Shown: positions 9,265 to 18,254, counted from the stretch's first letter. The stretch: DNA of 64,000 nucleotides from Burkholderiaceae bacterium (GCA_024235875.1 JACKLP010000001.1:248001-312000), one strand, 5' to 3'. Notes: generated by a model from the letters alone, not told the origin. Program-made: numbers and translations.

Positions 9265-9312
9265 GCTGCACGCTAATCACTTGGGCTGCACGCGAACCAT
9301 TGGCGCTGCACG
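9265..9312. repeat. Triple GCTGCACG repeat with 20-bp period
   Basis: GCTGCACG occurs at 9265, 9285 and 9305, exactly 20 bp apart, with partly conserved flanks. Together with the three dyads beside it, this makes most of the yceD-rpmF intergenic region repetitive. The spacing is close to two helical turns, which would suit cooperative protein binding, but slipped-strand duplication is an equally simple explanation. Confidence 0.6.
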
Positions 9313-9421
9313 GCATTCGCGCTGCTCGCCGCGCTGTTCGAAAATGGGCTGTAGCTGGACCTGCAAGTGTTTTGTCACCGGCCACCCCGACGCAGATCCC
9401 GCGTGACTTGGCCAATCTATA

Positions 9422-9430
9422 ATTATATCA
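9422..9430 (-). promoter_or_regulatory. Extended -10 promoter for rpmF operon
   Basis: On the minus strand this is TGATATAAT: a perfect TATAAT preceded by TG in the extended position. The TGA is also the yceD stop codon. No clear -35 exists. Transcripts would carry a leader of roughly 255 nt, containing the two repeat families, before rpmF. Confidence 0.5.
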
Positions 9431-10015
9431 GTCATCAAGGTCTCCTCGCGAGAGCTTGCCCAAGCTGGCGAACGGCCGTTGTGTCGGCGGGGCATCGGCC
9501 TGGTGGGCGCCCTCACCCACCGACACGCCGTCGGGGCCGTCGCAGTGGGCATGCCGGACGATCGCTGGAATCGCCAGGATCAGCTCGTCTTCGATCAGTG
9601 CCGCCAGGTCGAAACGCCGGCCCCCGACGATGACATCGATCGCCGAGTCGGGATCATCGACCTGCTCCGCGGTTTCCTCGTCGGCCACGAGCAAAAAGCT
9701 CCGGGCCTCATCGACCTGGCATTCCACCGGCTCCAGGCAGCGCACGCAACTCACCGAAATACGCGCCCGCAGGACAAGGTCCAGTACCGGCTGGTCAGCG
9801 CGACCGGCAACTGCATCGAGCCGTCCCCTGGCCTCCCATCGCGCGGTCCCGGACCGCTCGGCCAGTAGGGTCGACAGCCGCTCGAGGCCGGACAGGGCGA
9901 TCTCACCTTGGGCCACCATTCGGTCACGGCAGAAGGCCCAGATATCGACCGCCATCGTGTCGCCCCCCGGCCTGGCGCGTCGAGACCCGCGCTCGCGGTC
10001 TTGATTGGAATCCAT
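9428..10015 (-). CDS. yceD: YceD-family (DUF177) protein
   Basis: A 195-residue protein of the YceD/DUF177 family, commonly encoded directly before rpmF and linked to 23S rRNA accumulation in other organisms. The signature CVRCLEPV (Cys90 and Cys93) is present, with a later Cys in RHAHCDG. I chose the ATG at 10015 because GGGAGGGTGA lies just upstream; a later start (MAVDIWAF) is possible and would shorten it by 20 residues. The position before rpmF supports the call. Confidence 0.85.
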   Translation of the reverse strand: MDSNQDRERGSRRARPGGDTMAVDIWAFCRDRMVAQGEIALSGLERLSTLLAERSGTARWEARGRLDAVAGRADQPVLDLVLRARISVSCVRCLEPVECQVDEARSFLLVADEETAEQVDDPDSAIDVIVGGRRFDLAALIEDELILAIPAIVRHAHCDGPDGVSVGEGAHQADAPPTQRPFASLGKLSRGDLDD

Positions 10016-10235
10016 CGATGTCACCCTCCCGCTTCTTTCGAGCACGACCAGGCAGCCGCCTACGAGGCCCGGATCCGGGCCAATCGCCACCCGCCCCGCG
10101 AACCCCCCGGCTTTATCATACGGTCCGCCCGAGACCATACGGTCCGCTCGAGCCGTCGCCCTCCTCGCCCGAGCGGCCGGGTCATGGTCGTTCTCGCGGG
10201 TGCGCCGGACCGTCGATTGCTCAAAAGTAGCCGCC

Positions 10236-10838
10236 ATGACCTCCGATCACCTCATTCTCGCCTCGACCTCGTCGTATCGCCGCTCATTGCTGAACCGGCT
10301 TCAACTCCCTTTCACGGTCGTGGCGCCGGAAGTCGACGAGGCACCGCTTGCCGCGGAACCGCCCGCGACGCTCGCGCAACGGCTTGCACGCCTGAAGGCC
10401 TTGGCCGTCGCCGAAACCGAGCGGTCGGCCATCGTGATCGGGTCGGACCAGGTCGCGACGATCGACGGGCAGGAGCCGATCGGCAAGCCCGGGACGCGCG
10501 ACGCCGCCGTCGCCCAGTTGCGCGCGGCCGCCGGACGGTCACTGGTCTTTCACACCGCCGTTGCCGTGTTGCGCCTGCGCGACGGATTCGAGCGAGTGGC
10601 GCTCGTGGATACGACGGTTCGATTCCGCGCGCTCGCCGATGACGAGATTCTGGCCTATGTCGACGCGGAGCCTGCCTTCGATTGCGCGGGCTCGGCAAAA
10701 AGCGAGGGGATGGGCATCGCGTTGCTGGAGGCAGTCGCGAGCGACGATCCCACGGCCCTGGTCGGATTGCCGTTGATCACACTTTGCCGATTCCTGACCG
10801 AGGCCGGCATGCCGCCGCTGGCAGGCGCGCGCCCGTGA
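10236..10838 (+). CDS. maf: Maf/YceF nucleotide pyrophosphatase
   Basis: A 200-residue Maf-family house-cleaning enzyme. The N-terminus MTSDHLILASTSSYRR and the following NRLQLPF match the YceF branch, which hydrolyses 7-methyl-GTP to the monophosphate. The family GSDQV motif is present. It is divergent from yceD. Its stop overlaps the GTG start of the next gene (GTGA), implying coupling. An upstream in-frame start would add 77 residues without family similarity. Confidence 0.92.
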   Translation: MTSDHLILASTSSYRRSLLNRLQLPFTVVAPEVDEAPLAAEPPATLAQRLARLKALAVAETERSAIVIGSDQVATIDGQEPIGKPGTRDAAVAQLRAAAGRSLVFHTAVAVLRLRDGFERVALVDTTVRFRALADDEILAYVDAEPAFDCAGSAKSEGMGIALLEAVASDDPTALVGLPLITLCRFLTEAGMPPLAGARP

Positions 10839-11659
10839 GCACGCCCTTGGCGCGCCTCTATCTGCTGCCGGTGCCGTTGGGCCCGGAGCAGGACCCGTTC
10901 GACGTGTTGCCTCGCCAGACCCTCGACGCTTTCGCCCGACTCGAGTACTTCGTGGTGGAGAATGCCAAGGCAGCCAGGGGATTTCTCAAGCCGCTGACGG
11001 CACCGCGGCCCTTGCAGTCGCTCCAGATCCGCGAATGGCCGGCCGACCCGACCCCGCAAGCGATCGACGAACTGCTCCGGCCGCTCGACGCGGGGCACGA
11101 CCTCGGCCTGATGTCGGATGCCGGATGCCCGGCCGTGGCGGACCCCGGCACGCAAATGGTCGCCAGGGCGCATGAGCGGGGCTTCCAGGTCGTGCCGATG
11201 ACCGGCCCGAGTTCGCCCGTGCTTGCCTTGATGGCCAGCGGCCTCGGGGGCCAGCGCTTCGCGTTCGTGGGTTACGTGCCAGCGGACCCGGCTGGCCGCG
11301 TCGAAACCCTGCGAGCACTCGAAGGTCGCTCTGCAGAACACGACGAGACCATCCTGTTCATCGAAACGCCATACCGGAATCAAGCCCTGCTGGAGAGCAT
11401 GCTCGAGACGCTCGCGCCGGACACCCGGGTCTTCGTGGGCAGCGAGTTGAGCCTGCCGTCGCAGCGCAGCCTGGCGGCCGCCGTCGAGCACTGGCGCTCA
11501 CTGGGCGAAGCCGCGCTCGCATACGCGCCGCAGCGAAGGCCGGCGATCTTCGGCCTGCGGGCGAGCACCCGCAGCGCGGCGAGCCCGGGACCCCGATCAG
11601 CGCAACCGGGGCGTAGCCCCGGGCGCGTCCATCAGCGGCGACAGCGCCGCCGCCGCTGA
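10835..11659 (+). CDS. RsmI-family SAM-dependent methyltransferase
   Basis: A 274-residue tetrapyrrole-methylase-fold protein related to RsmI (16S rRNA C1402 2'-O-methylase). GLMSDAGCPAVADPG matches the SDAGxPxxxDPG loop, and VVPMTGPSSPVLALMASG matches the second family motif. The start is a GTG overlapping the maf stop. A paralogue of this kind next to maf is common in betaproteobacteria, so it may not be the true RsmI; the substrate is unproven. Its 3' end overlaps the convergent S49 peptidase gene by 63 bp. Confidence 0.8.
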   Translation: MSTPLARLYLLPVPLGPEQDPFDVLPRQTLDAFARLEYFVVENAKAARGFLKPLTAPRPLQSLQIREWPADPTPQAIDELLRPLDAGHDLGLMSDAGCPAVADPGTQMVARAHERGFQVVPMTGPSSPVLALMASGLGGQRFAFVGYVPADPAGRVETLRALEGRSAEHDETILFIETPYRNQALLESMLETLAPDTRVFVGSELSLPSQRSLAAAVEHWRSLGEAALAYAPQRRPAIFGLRASTRSAASPGPRSAQPGRSPGRVHQRRQRRRR

Positions 11660-12616
11660 CGCGCCGAGCCGCTTGCCGAGTCGCTCGATGGTCGAATCGC
11701 GTATCGAGAAATCCACGAGCCTCGCTTCCCCGATCACGTCTCGCGCCACCGAACCGACACTGCCGAAGGCATCGGCCAGGCCCATGTCGAGTGCGCCTTC
11801 GCCGGTCCAGTAGAGGCCGCTGAAGGTTTCCGGCGTCGGTTTCAGACGCTCGCCGCGTCCCGCCTTGACCGCATCGACGAACTGCGCATGGATCTGGTTC
11901 AGCAGGGTTTGCGTATGGGCCCGATGCGCCGGCGTCAGCGGCGAAAAGCTGTCGAGGAAACCCTTGTTGGCACCGGCCGTGAGTAGTCTGCGCTCGATGC
12001 CGAGCTTCTCGATGAGACCGGCAAAGCCGAAACCCTCCATCAAGACCCCGATCGAGCCGACCAGACTGGCCTTGTCGACGTAGATCCGATCGGCCGCCAC
12101 GGCCACGTAGTAGCCACCCGACGCGCAGATGTCCTCGACGACCGCATGAATCGGGACCTTCGGATGCAGCTTGCGCAAGCGGCGGATCTCGTCGTGGATG
12201 ATGCCCGCCTGCACCGGGCTGCCGCCTGGGCTGTTGATGCGCAGCAACACGGCGGCGGTGCCGGGATGTTCGAAGGCAGCCCGAAGCGCCTGGGATACGC
12301 GCGTTGACGACGCATCGCCGCGTCCGTCGATGACGCCGCGCAGCTCGACGACGGCCGTGTGGCGCTCACCGGCCTCACCCGCATCGGGCAGACCATACCG
12401 GTGAGCCACGACAGCGACCCACAGGACGACCCCCACGAACAGGAACCGGAAGAACACTCTCCATCTTCGCGCCCGACGCTGCTCCCGGGTCGACGCTTCC
12501 AGCGCCGCCACGAGCCCGGCCAGAACGGCCGTCGTTCCGACCGAGGCCTCGGTTGGCGCGGGGCCTGCCGCGTTGCCCGGGGACGCCGGGATATCGTCGG
12601 GTCGTCGTTCGCTCAT
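11597..12616 (-). CDS. sppA: S49-family signal peptide peptidase (SppA-like)
   Basis: A 339-residue inner-membrane serine protease that degrades cleaved signal peptides. A cytoplasmic N-terminus of about 50 residues precedes one membrane segment (about residues 53-72) and the ClpP-like domain. The nucleophile lies in CASGGYYVA and the catalytic lysine in GANKGFLDSF, as in single-domain SppA/SohB enzymes. It is the last gene of a four-gene minus-strand run (rluC, phosphatase, Rieske, sppA), an order typical of Burkholderiales. Confidence 0.92.
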   Translation of the reverse strand: MSERRPDDIPASPGNAAGPAPTEASVGTTAVLAGLVAALEASTREQRRARRWRVFFRFLFVGVVLWVAVVAHRYGLPDAGEAGERHTAVVELRGVIDGRGDASSTRVSQALRAAFEHPGTAAVLLRINSPGGSPVQAGIIHDEIRRLRKLHPKVPIHAVVEDICASGGYYVAVAADRIYVDKASLVGSIGVLMEGFGFAGLIEKLGIERRLLTAGANKGFLDSFSPLTPAHRAHTQTLLNQIHAQFVDAVKAGRGERLKPTPETFSGLYWTGEGALDMGLADAFGSVGSVARDVIGEARLVDFSIRDSTIERLGKRLGASAAAALSPLMDAPGATPRLR

Positions 12617-12621
12617 TGTCT

Positions 12622-12984
12622 TCAGTCCTCCGCCCAGCTCCAGATCATGCCATCACGCTCTTCGCATCCGAGTCGCTGCAGCCCCCGGCCCCTGCACGGG
12701 CCACCGAGACAGCGACCGGATCGCGGGTCGTACTGCGCGCCATGCGTGGCACAGAGGATCATCATCGATTCGGGATCGAGGAAGCGGCCCGGGATCCAAT
12801 CGAGCTCGATCGGCACGTGCGAGCAACGGTTCAGGTAGGCGCGAGCGACACCGTCGATGCGGATCGCGAATGCAGGCAGGCGCTCGCCACCGAAATCCAG
12901 TTCGAACCGGATGCCATCGCCCTGCTCCTTCAGCGACGCCGAGTCGCAGACGGCCACCGGGCTTGCGGGCGGCACGCCGCTCAT
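12622..12984 (-). CDS. Rieske [2Fe-2S] domain protein
   Basis: A 120-residue stand-alone Rieske ferredoxin-like protein. The cluster ligands are visible as CSH (Cys54, His56) and CATH (Cys78, His81), separated by 21 residues. No oxygenase catalytic domain or membrane anchor is present. Its ATG overlaps the phosphatase stop (ATGA) and it ends 5 bp before sppA, so it belongs to that operon. Partner and redox role are unknown. Confidence 0.88.
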   Translation of the reverse strand: MSGVPPASPVAVCDSASLKEQGDGIRFELDFGGERLPAFAIRIDGVARAYLNRCSHVPIELDWIPGRFLDPESMMILCATHGAQYDPRSGRCLGGPCRGRGLQRLGCEERDGMIWSWAED

Positions 12985-13640
12985 ACCAGCGCGACCACGT
13001 GCTGCGCGAGGGCGTCGACGGTATCGACCAACGCCATTGCCGGTACGCTCGACAGCGTCGAACGTGGCTGGGCACCGTAGGTGACCCCGATCGCAGCCGC
13101 GCCGGCCGCGCGCGCCATGCCGAGGTCGTGCGTGGTGTCGCCGATCATCAGCGCCTGGGAGGGGGCAATGCCCAATTCGGCACAGATGTCCTGGATCATC
13201 CATGGATGAGGCTTCGGGTGCCCCTCGTCGGCCGTACGTGTGGTCACGAACCGCCCGGACCACCCCAGGGCCCCAAGCGCACGGTCCAGGCCTGGTCGCG
13301 ACTTCGCGGTCGCGATCGCGAGCCAGGCCGGTGAACGGGCGATCGCGTCGAGCAGGGCTTCGATGCCGCCGAATGGAACCTCGCAGCGTCCGAGCGCAGC
13401 GAAATTGGCCCGATAGCGCTCGATGAACGCCGGCATTCGCTCCGCCTCCAGGTCCGGTACCGCAAGGCGCAGCGCGTCCTTGAGCCCCATGCCGATGACA
13501 TGGGACGCACGTTCGTAGGAGGGCACAGCCAGCCCCAGGTCGCCGGCGGCCGCCTGGATCGACCGGGCGATCGCGCCAGTGGAATCGACCAAGGTGCCGT
13601 CGAAGTCGAAGATCACCACGGCGTAGGTCGCTTGGTTCAT
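12981..13640 (-). CDS. HAD-superfamily hydrolase, Gph-like
   Basis: A 219-residue HAD phosphatase resembling phosphoglycolate phosphatases. Motif I is FDFDGTLVDS near residue 11, motif III contains KPHP, and motif IV is MIGDTTHDLGMA. It overlaps rluC and the Rieske gene by 4 bp on each side, so the three are translationally coupled. The sequence alone does not fix the substrate. Confidence 0.88.
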   Translation of the reverse strand: MNQATYAVVIFDFDGTLVDSTGAIARSIQAAAGDLGLAVPSYERASHVIGMGLKDALRLAVPDLEAERMPAFIERYRANFAALGRCEVPFGGIEALLDAIARSPAWLAIATAKSRPGLDRALGALGWSGRFVTTRTADEGHPKPHPWMIQDICAELGIAPSQALMIGDTTHDLGMARAAGAAAIGVTYGAQPRSTLSSVPAMALVDTVDALAQHVVALV

Positions 13641-14623
13641 TCGGTTTCTCCAGGGGCGGCGCGATGCCCGGGCATCGGCACCAAGGCGTCGAACTCGGCC
13701 GGCGCCGGGGCATCGAGCACGAGTCGACGGCGATCCAGGGGGTGGCGCAGAATCAGGCGCCCGGCATGCAGGTACAGCCGACGGTGGCCAGCTTGAGCCA
13801 GGGCGCGGTTCAAGGCGAAGTCCCCGTATTTCTGGTCACCTGCGATCGGATGCCCCGCCTCGGCGAGATGAACTCGGATCTGATGGGTTCGGCCCGTCTC
13901 GATCTCGACAGCGACCCGACTGAACACGCCGAGTTCCGGCAAGCTTCGATGCGCGAGCCCGGTCACGTGCGTGATGGCCACCCGGCCGTCGTCGTCGACC
14001 GCCACGCGTCGCTCGCCGGAAGCGGTCAGGTAACGCCGCAGCGACCCATCGAGCGTGCGCGTTCGACGCGGCCAGCGCCCCGCCACGATGGCCAGATAGC
14101 GCTTGTCCACCTGCCGCTCGCGCAGCATTGCATGCAATGCGACCAGCGCCGGGCGCGTCTTGGCGATCATCAGCAGGCCCGAGGTGTCGCGATCGAGCCG
14201 ATGCGCAAGCTCGATGAAGCGCGCCTCGGGCCTGGCTGCCCGAAGCGCCTCGACCACGCCGGCGCTGACGCCCGAGCCCCCATGAACGGCCAGGCCGGCC
14301 GGCTTGTCGACCACCAGCAGGGCTTCGTCCTCGAACACCACGGGAAGCGCAGCGCCGACACCGGACCATCGCCGCGTATCGATTTGGCGTGACGGGGCCG
14401 CCGACGGCAGGCGCAGCGGCGGGATCCGGACCTGGTCGCCGAGCACCAGGCGGCGCTCGGCCGCGCAACGGCCCCCATTGACCCGAACCTCGCCGTTGCG
14501 GATCGCCCGGTACAGATGGCTCTTGGGGACGCCCCGGCACGCACCGATGAGAAAGTTGTCGAGCCGCTGGCCCTCGGCGCCCTCGTCGACACTGACCGTA
14601 CGCACGGGCGTGCGCGCCTGCAA
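13637..14623 (-). CDS. rluC: 23S rRNA pseudouridine synthase (RluC)
   Basis: RluC makes pseudouridine at 23S positions 955, 2504 and 2580 in E. coli. An N-terminal S4 RNA-binding domain (QRLDNFLIGACRGVPKSHLY) precedes the catalytic domain with HRLDRDTSGLL, whose Asp is the nucleophile. There is no ATG start. TTG at 14623 gives the usual N-terminal length; GTG at 14605 is the alternative, and the frame stays open through TTG codons to 14713. The gene is divergent from rne, a conserved arrangement. Confidence 0.9.
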   Translation of the reverse strand: MQARTPVRTVSVDEGAEGQRLDNFLIGACRGVPKSHLYRAIRNGEVRVNGGRCAAERRLVLGDQVRIPPLRLPSAAPSRQIDTRRWSGVGAALPVVFEDEALLVVDKPAGLAVHGGSGVSAGVVEALRAARPEARFIELAHRLDRDTSGLLMIAKTRPALVALHAMLRERQVDKRYLAIVAGRWPRRTRTLDGSLRRYLTASGERRVAVDDDGRVAITHVTGLAHRSLPELGVFSRVAVEIETGRTHQIRVHLAEAGHPIAGDQKYGDFALNRALAQAGHRRLYLHAGRLILRHPLDRRRLVLDAPAPAEFDALVPMPGHRAAPGETE

Positions 14624-14697
14624 CGCCGTACGTCCGACCGCACGATCCTCCGATCCGGCACAAGCCGGTTGAACAGGCAACGCTAAGCGCTTCAAAT

Positions 14698-14706
14698 TGC
14701 TATACT
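14698..14706 (+). promoter_or_regulatory. Extended -10 promoter of the rne leader
   Basis: TGCTATACT is an extended -10 sequence on the plus strand, with no strong -35. Transcription from about 14713 would give rne a leader of nearly 490 nt. The complementary strand carries TTGACA at the same place but without a matching -10. Confidence 0.5.
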
Positions 14707-14712
14707 CTGTCA

Positions 14713-15003
14713 ACCGCCAAGGGAGCGCGGCAGCACTGGCTGATATTTGCGCCGGAGGCAGTCGATACCGATGCGAAACGGGCCCAATGCCCGCGGCATC
14801 ACGATTGCAGGCCGAACAGCAGCGCAGTTCGCGAGTCCGCCCCGACGAAGCACATGCCGGGGCCCATTCTAACGGTCCGATGCATCCCTGGCGGCATGAA
14901 TGGATTCAGTCAACCGCAGCGCCACGCAACAATCGTTGGCGCGCGGGACGATACGAAAGAGAACCGATTTCGGGAGATCCGCGCCACCCGCGGATCCTTT
15001 TTT
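14713..15003 (+). ncRNA. Candidate rne leader RNA or small RNA
   Basis: The stretch between rluC and rne has no conserved coding gene. It starts at an extended -10 promoter and ends at a textbook intrinsic terminator, about 200 bp short of the rne start. It could be a free RNA of about 290 nt or an attenuated rne leader. Internal features include a CGGGC/GCCCG hairpin near 14778-14792 and a 33-codon ORF (14771-14872) with GGAGG 12 bp upstream. RNase E autoregulates through a long leader in enterobacteria; whether this does the same is inference. I recognise no known RNA family. Confidence 0.45.
14976..15003 (+). terminator. Intrinsic terminator inside the rne leader
   Basis: A perfect 8-bp stem, GATCCGCG/CGCGGATC (14976-14983 with 14989-14996), with a CCACC loop is followed by six T residues (14998-15003). 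This is the clearest rho-independent terminator in the window. It lies upstream of rne, in the same direction. Confidence 0.8.
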
Positions 15004-15200
15004 GTGATGCCAAGCCGTCCAGATCGATCGAGACACGACCGCCCGCCCTCATCCAGAGCGCGGGCTAGGTCCTCCATCGCCAGACGCGCCGACTCCGGGT
15101 CGGCTGCTTAAGCGCCTCAATCACTCGAATTTCCGATTTTCGTTCGTGTCTCCCGCTGGCCGGGCGCCGGCTATGCCACTACGCGCCGGGAGTCATCCGA

Positions 15201-18200
15201 ATGAAGCGAATGCTGTTTAATGCGACGCATGCCGAAGAGCTGCGCGTGGCCATCGTCGACGGTCAGAAGCTGATCGACATCGACATCGAATCGGCGGGCC
15301 GAGAATCCCGCAAGAGCAATATCTACAAGGGCGTCGTCACCCGGGTCGAACCCAGTCTCGAGGCCTGCTTCGTCAATTACGGCGAAGAACGGCACGGCTT
15401 CTTGCCCTTCAAGGAAATATCGAAGTCCTACTTCAAGCCCGGGGTCGAAGTCTCCAAGGCCAGGGTCCAGGACGCGATAGCCGAGGGCACCGAGCTGATC
15501 GTCCAGGTCGAGAAGGAAGAGCGTGGCAACAAGGGGGCCGCCCTGACCACCTTCATTTCGCTGGCCGGCCGCTACCTGGTCCTGATGCCGAACAATCCCC
15601 GTGGCGGCGGCGTATCGCGTCGGGTCGAGGGTGAGGATCGGCAGGAATTGCGTGAAACCATGGACAAGCTCGACTATCCGTCGGGCATGAGTCTGATCGC
15701 GCGCACGGCGGGCATCGGCCGCGCACCCGAAGAACTCCAGTGGGACTTGAACTACCTGCTCCAACTCTGGGGCGCGATCGAGGGGGCGGCCGGTTCTTCG
15801 ACGGGCCCGTTCCTGATCTACCAGGAGTCCAGCCTGGTGATCCGGGCGATCCGCGACTATTTCTCGCCCGACATCGGCGAGATCCTGATCGACACCGAGG
15901 ACATCTTCGAGCAGGCACGCCAATTCATGGCCCACGTGATGCCCGACACGGTGAATCGCGTGAAGCGCTATCGCGACGACCCGCCGCTGTTCTCGCGCTT
16001 CCAGATCGAGCACCAGATCGAGACCGCCTATTCGCGGGTCGTACCGCTGCCTTCCGGCGGCTCGATCGTCATCGATCACGCCGAGGCGCTGGTCGCGATC
16101 GATGTCAACTCGGCCCGTGCCACCAAGGGCTCGGACATCGAGGAGACCGCACTGCGGACCAATCTCGAGGCGGCCGACGAGGTCGCGCGCCAGATGAGGC
16201 TTCGCGACCTCGGCGGGCTGATCGTCATCGACTTCATCGACATGGAGAACTCGAAGAACCAGCGCGAAGTCGAGCAGCGGCTGAAGGATGCCCTCCACTA
16301 CGACCGTGCCCGGGTCCAGGCCGGCAAGATCTCGCGCTTCGGCCTGATGGAGTTGTCGCGCCAACGAATCCGCCCCGCGCTGAACGAGGGGACGCACATC
16401 ACCTGCCCTCGATGCACCGGGACCGGCGTGATTCGCGACATCGAGTCCTCCGCCCTGCACGTGCTGCGCGTGATCCTCGAGGAATCGATGAAGGAGAACA
16501 CGGCGGTACTGCACGCCCAGGTGCCGGTCGACGTGGCGACCTACCTGCTCAACGAGAAGCGTGGCGAGATCGCCAAGCTCGAAGCGCGACAGAAAGTCGA
16601 GATCGTCCTGATCCCGAACAAGTTCATCGAGACGCCACACTACAAGCTCGAGCGCCTGCGCCACGACGACGAGCGACTGGCAAGCTACCGCTCCAGCTAC
16701 TCGCTCGCGGAATCTCCCAGCGACGAGAATCCCTACCTGCGATCGAAGTTCGAAGACGAGAAACCGCGCCAGGAAGCCAAGGTCAAGGGGATCACGCCGG
16801 ACCAACCGGCGCCCCAGGTGCCGGCGCCGGCCCCCGCGCCCGAGTTCGCCGCGACGAGTGCGCCGGCACACAAACTCGAGTCGGCGGCCAGTCCGAGCCA
16901 GGGCCTGATCGGTCGCATCATCGGGTGGTTCCGAGGCGGGGCCGCGAACGAATCCGTGGCGCCCGTTGCCGGCGCGACCGTCAAGGCGCCGGCCGCAGCC
17001 GCGACCGCCGAGAGCAAGCCTGCGGCGCGTGGCAACCGCTCGGGCGACAGCCGTCGTCGCGGCGGCCGTCGTGACGCGCAGGACGGAGACGGCCGACGCC
17101 GTCGCGGTGGTGGATCGCGTGCCACCGAATCATCGAACGAAGCCGCCGCCGAGGGCACCAGCGCCTCGCGCGATTCCGAGGGAACGACAGCCGGGCGTGC
17201 CACAGAAGCCGCAAAGCGCGGCGACGGAAGCGATACGACGGGCAGCCGTCGCGAGCGCTCGCGGCGCGGGCGACGCTCGGGCGAGAAGTCGCGCCGCGGC
17301 GGCGCGGACTCAGGCGAGCAGATCGGGGACCAGAACGCGGGCGAGGCCGCAGACGACGCGTCGGTCGCAACTGGAGCCGGTGCCGCTGCCGGCGTCGTGG
17401 CGGCCGCCGGCCTGGCGTCGCAAGCGCTCGGCAGCCCCGAGGAAGAGCGCAAGGATGGCGTTTCGGCCCAGGCTGAGGCGGTATCGGACGACTCCTCTGT
17501 ATCGGACGCCGCGCCCCAGGAGGCCGAAGGCGAAGCGGGCTCGGTGGGTGACGACGGTCGCCGCCGCCGGGGACGGCGCCGTCGCGGCCGTCGCGGTCGC
17601 GGCGATGGTGCGGCTGCCGAAGGTCAGGAAGCGCAAGATGCCTCGACGGCCGACGAGGCCGCGGACGACGCGAGCGAGCAAGGCGACGAGATCGCGCATC
17701 AGGACGCCGTGGCGGCGGAAATGGCTGCGGCGGTGGCTCCGGTTGAATTGCCAGCCGAGGCCCTGGCTTCGCCGGCCGAGCCTGTAGCACTCGCCGATGC
17801 GCCGGCCGCTGACACGCAGCCCGCGGCGGACGAAGTCGCCAGCGTTCGCGATGAGGCGCCCGTGCCAAGCGAGAGCCCGGCGGCAACCGCACAGATCGCC
17901 GCGGAACAGCGGCCGATCGAGGCGCCCCCGGTCGATGAGCCATCCGCGCTCGAACCGGTGATCCCGGCGCCGGTGCAACTGGCCGAAACCGCGCCCGAGC
18001 CGGCGCCCGACCAAGCGACCGCGCCGCAGGCGGCCGAAGTCGCCAGTGCGGCCGAGTCGATGAGCAACGAGGGATTGCAGGCAGCGCTCGACGACGCGGG
18101 CCTGCAATGGGTGGAGACCACCCCCGGGGCGGCTTCGCGCGAAGAGCCGATCGTGATTCCGGCGGCGCGTAAGCCACGTCGACGCAAGCCGGCCGCATCG

Positions 18201-18254
18201 ATCGCGACTGGCCCGCTCGAGCAGGTCGAGACGCGCCCAGGCCCCGACGCCTGA
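15201..18254 (+). CDS. rne: Ribonuclease E
   Basis: RNase E is the membrane-associated endoribonuclease that drives mRNA decay and rRNA/tRNA processing. The 1017-residue protein has an S1 domain (about residues 37-120), the catalytic DNase I-like domain with Asp301 (AIDVNSAR) and Asp344 (VIDFIDMEN), and the zinc-link CPRC (Cys402, Cys405). These align with E. coli Asp303, Asp346, Cys404 and Cys407. From about residue 520 the sequence is disordered, rich in Ala/Pro/Glu with arginine blocks such as RRRRGRRRRGRRGRG, the scaffold that binds RNA and degradosome partners. GGGAG lies about 11 bp before the ATG. Confidence 0.97.
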   Translation: MKRMLFNATHAEELRVAIVDGQKLIDIDIESAGRESRKSNIYKGVVTRVEPSLEACFVNYGEERHGFLPFKEISKSYFKPGVEVSKARVQDAIAEGTELIVQVEKEERGNKGAALTTFISLAGRYLVLMPNNPRGGGVSRRVEGEDRQELRETMDKLDYPSGMSLIARTAGIGRAPEELQWDLNYLLQLWGAIEGAAGSSTGPFLIYQESSLVIRAIRDYFSPDIGEILIDTEDIFEQARQFMAHVMPDTVNRVKRYRDDPPLFSRFQIEHQIETAYSRVVPLPSGGSIVIDHAEALVAIDVNSARATKGSDIEETALRTNLEAADEVARQMRLRDLGGLIVIDFIDMENSKNQREVEQRLKDALHYDRARVQAGKISRFGLMELSRQRIRPALNEGTHITCPRCTGTGVIRDIESSALHVLRVILEESMKENTAVLHAQVPVDVATYLLNEKRGEIAKLEARQKVEIVLIPNKFIETPHYKLERLRHDDERLASYRSSYSLAESPSDENPYLRSKFEDEKPRQEAKVKGITPDQPAPQVPAPAPAPEFAATSAPAHKLESAASPSQGLIGRIIGWFRGGAANESVAPVAGATVKAPAAAATAESKPAARGNRSGDSRRRGGRRDAQDGDGRRRRGGGSRATESSNEAAAEGTSASRDSEGTTAGRATEAAKRGDGSDTTGSRRERSRRGRRSGEKSRRGGADSGEQIGDQNAGEAADDASVATGAGAAAGVVAAAGLASQALGSPEEERKDGVSAQAEAVSDDSSVSDAAPQEAEGEAGSVGDDGRRRRGRRRRGRRGRGDGAAAEGQEAQDASTADEAADDASEQGDEIAHQDAVAAEMAAAVAPVELPAEALASPAEPVALADAPAADTQPAADEVASVRDEAPVPSESPAATAQIAAEQRPIEAPPVDEPSALEPVIPAPVQLAETAPEPAPDQATAPQAAEVASAAESMSNEGLQAALDDAGLQWVETTPGAASREEPIVIPAARKPRRRKPAASIATGPLEQVETRPGPDA

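Noticed and set aside
14713..15003. Known structural RNAs (RNase P RNA, tmRNA, 6S, SRP RNA) in the rne leader
   Set aside because: None of their conserved sequence blocks is visible in this stretch.
14854..15111. An 85-codon frame in the rne leader
   Set aside because: It runs through the intrinsic terminator and lacks a ribosome binding site or recognisable protein features.
15171..16871. A 566-codon open frame antisense to rne
   Set aside because: High GC makes long antisense frames common here; the plus-strand RNase E has complete conserved motifs and the antisense protein resembles nothing recognisable.
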